This document shows positions 46,485 through 55,755 of a stretch of DNA of 64,000 nucleotides, one piece after another. Position numbers and translations under genes: made by a program. Source of the stretch: Myrica gale (lineage: Eukaryota > Streptophyta > Magnoliopsida > Fagales > Myricaceae); contig OZ005603.1 in NCBI GenBank assembly GCA_963930655.1, positions 14,841,001 to 14,905,000 of the forward strand. Reading direction: 5' to 3'. How positions within the stretch are numbered: the stretch's first letter is position 1; every line of letters starts with the position of its first letter. Below the pieces are notes generated by a model, which was not told the DNA's origin, did no database searches, and saw nothing but the letters and a program-made list of their open reading frames with translations.

Positions 46485-47390
46485 ATATTCTTTTGATTTT
46501 TTTATAAATCTCTTTTCATATTTTTGCAAATTAATTTTATTTTATTTTATTTTATTAAATGTCTCCAATAATTTTTTGGCTTAAATGCATCTCATACCCT
46601 TGTGGTATTCGAATATTGCAAATATATCCCTTTGGTAAAGAAAGTTGATTTCGTCTCCCTGAGGTAAGCTTTCCGTTTAAAAAATATCTATTGTCTGTCT
46701 CCATTTAAAAAACTACATGTGCATGAATCAAAAAGCGTTGGGTGTCTTTTTGGCATAAGTTACTATCTCCATGAGTGTCTATGCACATGTGGAGTGGGCC
46801 CATAAAGACACGACACTTTTTGATTCATGCACACATGGTTGGCTTATGTCACGTCACTACTTCCTCTTCGTTTTTTAAACGGAGACATACAAATTTTTTA
46901 ACAAATAAAGTACATAAAGTAGTGTGCCTTTTTGGATTGATTTTTTTTAAGAGGAAAGTCTTTGTTTTAGTGAGAGAAGCCTTTGATGGAGAGATAAAGT
47001 TAATAGATGAGACATTTAAGTCGGGAGGGTTTTGAAACAAGATTACTGTTTTTTTTAGGGGAAGCCTGTTTACGTAAAGATAGCTTGTATTTCTTGTTGA
47101 CCAAATCTCAATTCAGTTGATCATACTTTACGAGAGTCTCCAAACATTTGAAAGTAAATAAAATACTTTCTATAAATAAGATTACCACAAAACAAATGGA
47201 ACCTTAATTTTCTTCTTCATCATGAAAAAAAAACACATTGTTGTGTTTCGTTTCTTTCCTCTCTAGACTCCGTTGTCTATCGTGCATTCACTATGTGCAA
47301 CACTCCCATTCTTCTTGGTGTTGGAGGACTTCACCCACTTGCTCCTTTATCTTCCTATGATGAGTAGCAGTACGTCCCAAAATACTAGGT
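46485..47390. other. Intergenic DNA with a short inverted repeat
   Basis: Mostly AT-rich. At 46709-46755 and 46798-46842 an inverted repeat built on CATGAATCAAAAAG forms arms of about 45 nt around a loop of about 45 nt. A foldback transposon remnant is the likeliest source. No gene was recognised. Confidence 0.5.
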
Positions 47391-47790
47391 GCAAAAAATA
47401 TGGGTGTAAATGAGTCTTTAAGACCAAACACAACTCTAAAGTTAATATCGAATGACATAAAGCCAAACTTGTGGCCAATAATTTTATTAAGAAAAAGGAT
47501 GTCACGGATTATAGAGAGACATTTTCTCATGTATCTAAAAAGGATTCTTTCAGAATATTATGACATTGATGGCTCATTGCAATTTAGAGTTACTCCAAAT
47601 AGATGTGAGAATTTATTTTTAATGAAAGTTTGGATGGAGAGGTATATATGGAGTAGGTAGAAGGCTCAACAAAGATCACCTGGTTTGTAAGCTTAAAAAT
47701 TTAATTTACAAACTTAAAAAAGCTTCGCAATAATGGTCTCGAAAGTTTAACAATAGCATTAATGCTTTTCGGTTTTAGGAAAAACTTCCA
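47391..47790 (+). pseudogene. Copia reverse transcriptase fragment (N-terminal half)
   Basis: In changing frames the plus strand reads FKTKHNSKVNIE, HKAKLVANNFIKKKDV, DYRETFSHVSKKDSFRI, LMAHCNLELLQIDVR and HLVCKLKNLIYKLKKAS, ending near KFNNSINAF. This is the order of the Copia RT fingers/palm start. At least two frameshifts and several stops interrupt it, and no LTR or other pol domain was found nearby. Confidence 0.8.
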
Positions 47791-49370
47791 TTAAAAATAG
47801 GGGTGAAAACCAACCCCCACTGTTCAATTTGGCCCCCTCGCCAACCACCGACGCGGTGAGCGACCCACCCTGCCGTGATTATTGCTGAGGTGCTGCAGCA
47901 TCATGTTGAAGGAAATGTTTAGATATTAGTAATTCTTCCGGTACAACTTAATTTGAATTAATATTACCCTTATTTCTACTCATTAATGTCTCTTGACCCT
48001 ATGAGGCTAACAAGCCTGTTTTCTGTAAAAACTTTCATTCTGTTCTATTTTCTTCTTTTGAACATTAAGATATTTTCATGCTGCAATCTCGCTATAAAGA
48101 GAGTTTAAAAGTTAATACGAGACTTTATAGTGTGACATCCTTTGAAGCCACATTAATTGAATGGTTTATAGCTGAGAAACTTGATCTCAGGCCCTGGAGT
48201 TGTGGTTGTTTTTAATTTTTTTTGTCTTCCATTTATATCTATATTGAAAAGTGTGGACGGATGATGACAAGAAAAATAATTTTTTTAAAAACATTAGACA
48301 TTTTATGAAGTCATGAATGTGAACCCAATGCTTTATGGTAATGGCTTTGATAATCTCTATTAAAGATCGTGTTAAATAAAGTTTTGAGTGTTGTGGAAGG
48401 ATCTCTATAACAAATGATTTTCATGACTTGCATTGGTAGCTAATTTGATATTCATATATGATGGAACTCATATGAAATATTTTGAACCAAGAATGTTTCC
48501 AAAATAACTTGTGCACATGTATGGTTTTCTTTTCATAAACTCATCAGAGCCGTTTTATGAACATTTTCAAAATTCTCAAATGGCAAAAAACAATGTTTTG
48601 TTTTATAGGTTTATGGGGCAAGCGAGAGAAGATTAGAATATATATATTTTGTAAGGTGTCTGATCACCCACCCTATGACATCTAATTAAACAAATATGAG
48701 TTTATATGGGTCTAGAATAAAATATTAACTTAATATGCGTTAGAAACGGTTAAAAGTCTTTTGACATCTTTGATAGTAAGAATATTTATAAATAGAGATG
48801 AGCAACATAACAACCGTCTTTGACCATCAACAAAGAGAAACGTTGTTGTGATAATTATATTCTCAACAAAGAAGGAAGAATGATAAATTCAGGTATATGC
48901 TTATGGCATTAATGAATTCTGAATAACATGATAACATTAATATTGAAGAATATGATAATTCAAAGATTCTTTGATCAAATATTCAATCTAATCGTTTTAA
49001 TACTCTGAACCATAGTCTCGCTTGTCTTTTTAATTACATTTTCTTGCTTAATTAATTTCTACGGAAAGAACCTGTGTAGAGAGTTTTATTTGAAAGATCT
49101 TTTTTTTAAGTATATTCTACCCTCTTCATGATAATGCTAAAAAAAGAAACAACTAGTCGTTATTGACCCGATCTATTGTAGCAAAAGGGATTACTTTGCA
49201 CCCTTCAACTATAAAGATCGTGATATTTTACAGTATAGTCTTCTTTTTTTTTTCATATTGCACCTATCAATTATTGATTTTCGACACTTTACATCACTTT
49301 TTGTTTAATTTTTGTGTTCAATTTGAATAGAAAATAATTTTTTGGGACACTAAATAAAAATTTTATTTCC
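47791..49370. other. Gene-free AT-rich DNA
   Basis: I see no coding region here. A short GC-richer stretch at 47800-47890 follows the Copia fragment and may belong to the same decayed element. The rest has no features I can support. Confidence 0.45.
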
Positions 49371-49616
49371 ATATTTTTTTGGGATAAATGAAAAATCAGT
49401 CACTGTGGTATATGCGAAAATCGAATTAGTCCTCGTGATAACAAAAACATAAAATTAGTCAATCTAGTTCTATCGTTTACCGTTGGTTCTTTATCAGTGA
49501 TTGATTTATACTTTTGTGAAATTAGAAGGACTAATTTTATACTTTTGGTATCAGAAGTACTAATTTAATTTTCGCATATACCACAATGAATGATTTTATA
49601 TTTATCCATATTGTTT
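49371..49616. mobile_element. Short inverted-repeat element, about 230 bp
   Basis: The left part GGGATAAATGAAAAATCA...GTGGTATATGCGAAAAT and the right part ATTTTCGCATATACCAC...ATTTATCC are inverted copies covering most of the element (about 49380-49607). ATATTTTTT before it and ATATTGTTT after it could be a 9-bp target duplication with one mismatch. That would fit a Mutator-like MITE. Confidence 0.65.
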
Positions 49617-50243
49617 ATGGTGTATGAAGGTAAAATCATAATTTTATACATCAAAAAATTAATTTCCATCAAAATTAAGGAGATTTTTTTAAAATGCTAA
49701 AAAATGTCTAAAATTAATATTAGATAGGCATAATATAATAAAAATAAAAATTAAAGATACAAAATCTCAGGGCCATGTTTGGGATCGAGTTTGAATTCAG
49801 GCTTTCAGACTTAAGTCCCGCTTTAAAGTTCCCGCGTTTGGATGTGTTAGGATTGAAAGGAGGTTTCTGCAAACATCAGAGACTTGTCAACGTCTCCCCC
49901 GCTTTGCGTGCCTTGAAGTCAAACGTGGAATTAAAAAACCAAAAACATTATTGTTTATTGTTTCTCCAACTGACACTACACTTCACGGTCTGATTGACAC
50001 AGTATGTGGGACCCTATACTTTTAAATGTTGTCCAATTAAAGTTATTTTTTATAGCATGATTCCTAGAATGAGGTCCACCTAGAGTTGCTTTTTATAGAA
50101 TGAGGTTCACCGTTTGATTGACACATTTATACAAAAGCTGCAAATAGAAGAAAATAATTTTATTAGGGCCTTGCATCACCCAATTCTAAGAATCACAAAT
50201 CTGGTACAAAGCCTCAGTGGACCCTCTCTCAATCTCAATCTCA
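49617..50243. other. Gene-free DNA before the hAT element
   Basis: AT-rich sequence. The 72-codon open frame at 49775-49993 has no similarity I recognise. An AATCTC microsatellite at 50226-50251 marks the hAT insertion point. Confidence 0.45.
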
Positions 50244-50449
50244 ATCTCAATTAGAGCTGCACAACCTGAAATTCGGTCCGATTTTTTGACCGAAATCTGG
50301 TCGGACCGGATTTTTCAGTTGTACTTCATTAAATCGAATGACCAGTTGGTCCAAAGTGGTCCCGACCGGTTTCATTTTTGTCCTAAGTTTTTTTTCTTTT
50401 CATTTTCAGCTCACATCTTAAAATAAAAAAAAATGTGAATTCATATAAA

Positions 50450-50686
50450 GACTTGAACATTGATGACTTACTTAATTTAAGTACTTTGCAAATGAGTTAC
50501 CATTTATCAATTATAAAAATCCCTAATATTATGTTACTTACTTAATTCAAGTACTTTGCAAATAGGTTAATATTTAATGGCTATAACCCCTAATATAGTA
50601 ATATTTATCACTTATAACAATCCCTAACATTGTTGACTTACTTAATTTAAGTACTTTGCAAATGAGTAAACATTTAATGACTACAA
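50450..50686. repeat. Tandem repeat, about three copies, in the outer hAT
   Basis: Blocks of GACTTACTTAATTTAAGTAC, TTTGCAAATGAGT, ACATTTAATG and ATCCCTAATATT recur in order. The series continues after the nested insertion (TGGTTAACATTTATCACTC at about 52013), confirming the nested element's borders. Confidence 0.8.
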
Positions 50687-50694
50687 ACCCCAAT

Positions 50695-52003
50695 TAAGGG
50701 TAAGAATTTATTCCGGTTTCCGCTGGAATTTCCAGTTCCGGTACCGTTTTCGGCCTATTCCGGTACTGGAACCGGAACTCATTTTATGAAAAAACCGGAA
50801 CCGAAAATTCCGGCGGAAATGCCGGAATTTTCTGGTTCCCCTTTAAAAAAAACAAAAAATAGGTGACCTAGGTCAAAACGACCCAGGTCATGAAGACAGA
50901 CGCCATTTCAATTCAGCATCCATTTTCCCTTCATCCTTCGCGAAATTTCCTCAGGACCCCTCCGTGCCGCCTGCCGCCAGCGAGTCGCAACAACCTTCCC
51001 ACCACTTGCTCCGGCCACCGTCCCTCCCGCGAATCTCTCTCTCTCTCTCTCTGTCTCTCAGATCTCTCAGCTCTCTCAGCTCTCTCCTACCTTCCCGAAA
51101 TCGTCGATGATGAGGCAGAGCTCTTGAGAGAGGTGCGGAGATCAAAGGGCGTGTCGGAGTGGGATTTTGTGTGGGTTTGTGCGAGATTGGGTGGGGATTT
51201 TCTTTAGGGTAAGTATGAGGTAGACAAGTTCATTGTGCTCTAGAAGCTGGGGTTTCTGGGTCTCTGACTTGGAGTTTCTCCGCTTCAAGAGCGCATTCAC
51301 GGCCTTGTTCACGGTATGGGGCTGACCCTGGAGCTTGTCGGAGGTGGGTTTGGATTGGTGACGGGGTTGTGTTTGTTGCTCAGGAAAAAAAATTAAGGTT
51401 TGATTTACCTTGTTCACTGATCTTGTCTTTACAGTCTTCTTTGACAGTCGCTGGACTAATTGTTTGATCATTTATTGTGGCCATATTATACAATATGTGA
51501 TCGTTGTGTGGTCCAATTCTGATTTTCTTTATATGATAATGTGAGAGGATGACCCTGAATAATTTTTTCATCTAATATTTCTTGAACGGTTATGCAGAGA
51601 CATTTTGCATGCATCCACTGATGGTTTAACCTCATTGGTCAGTAAGATGATTCTTTCCTGAACAGTAGTTTCATTATCACATTAGGTTCTATGAGTAACT
51701 TTATATTGTAAGATGATTTCTTCCAGAATGCTACTTCGATCATGAAAGTGGTTCGATAGGTCATCTAATACTGTAGGATGATTCCTTTCAGAATGCGTTT
51801 TCTGGTTGATTTTGTAACAATAAGAGTGGGAGTGTGTTTTCTGGTTGATTTTCATTCAGTTTTGGAATCGAAATTTCCGGATTCCGTTTCCGGAAATTCT
51901 GGTTCCATTTTGGCACTATTCCGAAATGGAACCGGAATGAAATTTTCCATTCCGGTGAGTACCGGAACCGGAATGGGTCCATCCGTTCCGGTACTCGCCC
52001 TTA
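50695..52003. mobile_element. Nested hAT element, 1309 bp, perfect 8-bp target duplication
   Basis: It begins TAAGGGTAAGAATTTATTCC and ends CCGGTACTCGCCCTTA, giving short inverted termini (TAAGGG). ACCCCAAT is repeated exactly at 50687-50694 and 52004-52011. Both subterminal 150-bp regions are crowded with TTCCGG/CCGGAA words. The interior holds one 105-codon open frame (50890-51207) without recognised similarity and no transposase. Confidence 0.88.
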
Positions 52004-52479
52004 ACCCCAATATGGTTAACATTTATCACTCATAAAAATCTGAAATTTGTGTCTTTTTATATCATGATCTTCATGCTTGTGTTTGCTTTTTGTTAAACTA
52101 GCCGTCCCCTTTTTCACCTTAAAAGTATATTAAGGTCAGATATTTTCATCTAAATTACACCTAAAATCAATATATTAATGGCAGAGAAGGAATGGAAAAA
52201 TATTTCTAACACCCTAGATCTCATATTATGATCAATTATGAAATTAAAACCTTAGATCGAAATAAAATTTTCATTAATGGATTTTCAAATGCATCAATTG
52301 CAAATAAAAAGTCCATCAATAAATTTTCAAATACATTGTGATCAATTATAAAATAAAATATTAATTAATTAATTAATTGACTATATATTCAAAGAAACCA
52401 TCAATATTAATTAATAGAAGTTTTAAAATTATCCTTCAATATGAGCGATAGTCAATTCAAAATTGATTTTGTTTTCATT

Positions 52480-53230
52480 TAAACTCTTTAAATGCAAATT
52501 TTCGTGAATCATATTATCATAGAAACCAATATCCCCTAAGAATTGTTGGTGATAGGGAGAGAATTTTTAGGTGAGATTTTGTTTCCATTTCCATTTGAAT
52601 TTAATTTGTTAGGAACTTTAGTCATTGTTTTCTCTCTTTAAATTTAGAAATTGTTAATTTGTTAGGAACTTTAGTCTTTGGGTGATAAATGAAGATGAAA
52701 GAATTTTTAGAAATTGAATTCCTAACCTCTATCTCTCCCACTACCCCTCCCGGCTCTCTCTCACTCTCCCTCTCTTTAAATGCAAATTAAAAATTGTTGG
52801 GTAATAGAGAGAATTTTTAGGTGAGATTTTACTTTCATTTAAATTTGAATTTGAATTTGAATTTCTTAATTATCTCTTTAAATTTGGAAACTATTAATTT
52901 GTTTGGAACTTTTCTCTCTCCCACTACCCTCTCGGCTCTCTCTCACTCCCACTCCCACTCTCTTTAAATGCAAATTAAGAATTTAAATGTAAATTAATAA
53001 TTTTTGGGTAATAGAGATAGAATTTTTAGGTGAGATTTTATTTCTATTTAAATTTTGAATTTGAATTCCCTAATTCTCTCTTTAAATTTGAAATTTTTTT
53101 TATGAACTTTAGTCTTTGGTTATAAATGATAAGGAGATAATTTTTAGAAATTGAATTCTCTCTCTCCCTCCCTCTCTCTTTTCTTTATCTTCTTCTCCCC
53201 GCACTTTTCTCTCTTTTCTCGAGTTTTAAG
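52480..53230. repeat. Three degenerate tandem copies of about 220-250 bp
   Basis: GAATTTTTAGGTGAGATTTT occurs at 52561, 52811 and 53030. Each copy is followed by a CATTT/TATTT-AAATTTGAATTTG segment and then by CTCTCTC-rich sequence. The copies differ mainly by small deletions. Confidence 0.8.
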
Positions 53231-53556
53231 TTGTATAAAAAAAATTAAAAAATATATTTATTATTTATATTAATAAATTCGGTCCGGACCAGATTAAATT
53301 TAGACCGCTAAGACTACAAATCTGGTCCGATTTGATCTGCTATCTGATTTTGTTAGACCCTAATCTCAATCTCAAACTATGCCAAGAAGTTAGTTATCTA
53401 TCAGAAAACCCAAGGTCACCTGTTTGGCAGATGAGACTACCGCATGTATCCTTTTCAAGCGTCAAATTCCAACGGCTATCCGTCGTCAGAAATAATTGGG
53501 GTTGTTGGTTAATCAATCCCGGACAACCAAAATTGTTGTTTGGTTCACTCAACTGA

Positions 53557-53604
53557 GTCATGGCCTTGAAAATTAGAAGAAAAAAAAAGTCATGGCCTTG
53601 AAAA
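53557..53604 (+). mobile_element. 16-nt poly(A) insertion between 16-bp duplications
   Basis: GTCATGGCCTTGAAAA occurs at 53557-53572 and 53589-53604. Between the copies are only TTAGAAG and an A-run. Long exact duplications around an A-tail are the mark of LINE-mediated integration. Confidence 0.65.
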
Positions 53605-53712
53605 CTGTCTTCACCAACTTTGTCTTTTAGCGTCTTGAGACTCGAACGGCGATGGTCCTGGCAAAAGCATACGGAGGAAGATGAAGTTTCATGGAACTCT
53701 TAATACATGATT

Positions 53713-53767
53713 GGATGGCAAATAATTGATTATTCAGCAAAAAAAAAAAAGGATGGCAAATAATTGA
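53713..53767 (+). mobile_element. 21-nt poly(A) insertion between 17-bp duplications
   Basis: GGATGGCAAATAATTGA occurs at 53713-53729 and 53751-53767. TTATTCAGC plus about 12 A residues lie between. The structure is the same as at 53557-53604. Confidence 0.7.
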
Positions 53768-55755
53768 AGCTGGGCCAACAGACCTCATGTGGGGATACTC
53801 TTGGTACGGATAGACGATAAGACAAGGTACAGCCGTTCAAAGCCAATGGTAAAATTTAGTGGCACCAACACTGGCACTAGGTTTACGTCTAATCGGCGCC
53901 GGTGTCAGTAGATTATTTTTAGAAAATCCTAAGGGTTTTCTCGGTTCCTGATTTATCCGGCACCGGGTTATCGGGTACATGTAAATCAGATTTTAATTTT
54001 TTTTCAAACATTTATATTGTTTCAAATCTTTTCTTGGAAACCCACTGTTTCAATTCTTGATTATACATACATACATATATATGTTGAAGCCCCTGCTTCT
54101 GTCATTGTTTAAAATTTGACATTTCGATGTTTTCTTAGGACTAATCGCCTAGGTATGTTTTCAATTCCATATTTAAGAACTAAATTAGTTAGTAAGCATG
54201 TTCTATTAATGCCTAGAAAGATAAGTAAATTTCTGTTAGAAATAAGACATCATACAAGTGAATTTTTATAGCATACAAGATCATTGCATACCAAGCAGGA
54301 TGCGGTTTTGCATTCTGTAGTAGGTTCTTTTAGTCCAAAAATCTAATTTGGTTTGTAGAAATGAAAAGAAAAGAATCCTCTCTGTTTCCATCTGATTTAT
54401 ATTCTGGTTTCGGTAAAATTTATTTGTAGACTTATTTGAAACAATATAAATATCCAATATAATTGTTTGTTGTATAAAGGAAAGTTGAATTTATGTACAA
54501 GTTGAGTACTGAGTAATTTAAGATTTATGCCAACAAAGGTTCATTTGTGTAACTAATAACAAAAGAAAAAAGAAAAAAAAATACATTGGGTAAAGTGTGT
54601 AAAATGCTAAAAAATAGCCTAATATAAATACAGGTTAACCGGAAACTGCCACTATTAAAGATCGATTTTTGACCTTAATGGTGTAAATGATCAATATTTA
54701 AAAACCGATTTATGTAGATTTTGGCCAAAATCGACATACACACCGAGATTGAACGGATCTAGTAACAGTTTTCTTATAATTGGAAAGTCGGGTAGTTCCG
54801 GAATATCACAAAAATAATTGCCCTGTTGATCATTTGCCAGACATGACCATGTGACCCACGCCTCAGGACTCGAATTATGGAGACGGAGACCCATCTCCGG
54901 CACTCAAACACCTGCCACTCTTTTGCCCACTAAAACAAGAAAACAACGTAGCAATAAAAAATAAACGAGAAGTTCAAAAATATTTTTTTTTTCTTTCTAG
55001 GCAAGTTTAAGAGAATAATAGACAGCAACATATACAAAGAATGGCGACCCTGTTACAGAAATTACGTAGAATCTTAGAACAAATATTAGTTGTGTCAAAG
55101 CAAAGATGAAATGAACTTTTCCAATCTGTTTCCAACAAACAACCCATGTTCATGCTCTCTTTTCTTGTTATTTCTTATTCACAGATAACCATATTTCACA
55201 AGCATCTTATTCTCCTTTTTTTTTTCTTTTCTTTTCTGGGTTTAAGACAGTCAGCTCACTGGTGAGTTAAATTTGTTGTCTTTGAGCCAATTAAATTCCA
55301 TGGCATCTTTGCTCGAGTTTTGCACCTTAAGTGTTGGACCTTTGTTTTCTGTTTTTTCAGATCTGCCCAATAGCTAGCTGTGGCGATTGGAGAAGGTTTA
55401 ATTCAAGAAGGACTTGGAAGTGGGCTTTCTGAATAATTCTTGTTCGCGGCTCCCATGGTACTAGACAAGGATATGCAATTAGCCTGAAAGTTGGATGAAG
55501 GTAAATAGGGGTCTCTGCTACACTATTGAGATGCCTAGTTATCAAATCTAGTTTTGCATTTTCTTGTGAAGCTTTAAGAACTGGGCATCCTAGTTTAAAT
55601 TCAGGAAGGCGTGGTTTGTGTGATCGAAAGCTGGGGTGTATATGCTTTTTTGTGTAAACTGGGATCTCTTGAACAGTGAATGGTTGTTTTTGTAGCCTTA
55701 TAATTTTCTTTCTGCCCTTGAAACGAAAATAAAGAGTGCTCGAGGAAGAACGGTA
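53768..55755 (+). promoter_or_regulatory. Upstream region of the HERK2-like gene, with probable 5' UTR intron
   Basis: Mostly AT-rich with no recognisable gene. Near the ATG, CACTG|GTGAGT at 55262 and TTTTTTCAG|ATCTG at 55360 could bound a 99-bp leader intron. The 160-codon open frame on the opposite strand (55357-55839) overlaps the receptor start and has no recognised similarity. Confidence 0.45.

Larger units (their letters stand above)
50252..53362. mobile_element. Probable non-autonomous hAT element, 3.1 kb, 8-bp target duplication
   Basis: The left end is TAGAGCTGCACAACC and the right end, reversed, is TAGGGTCTAACAAAATC. ATCTCAAT is present on both sides (50244-50251 and 53363-53370), although it is part of a TCTCAA microsatellite, which weakens this evidence. 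Subterminal GGTCCGA and CTGGTCGGACCGG words near the left end are mirrored by CTGGTCCGATTTG and GGTCCGGACCAG near the right. There is no transposase; the interior consists of tandem repeats and a nested hAT. Confidence 0.6.

Noticed and set aside
50890..51207. Gene captured by the nested hAT
   Set aside because: The 105-codon frame is rich in CT-repeat-derived Ser/Leu and shows no domain; capture cannot be claimed without a parental sequence.
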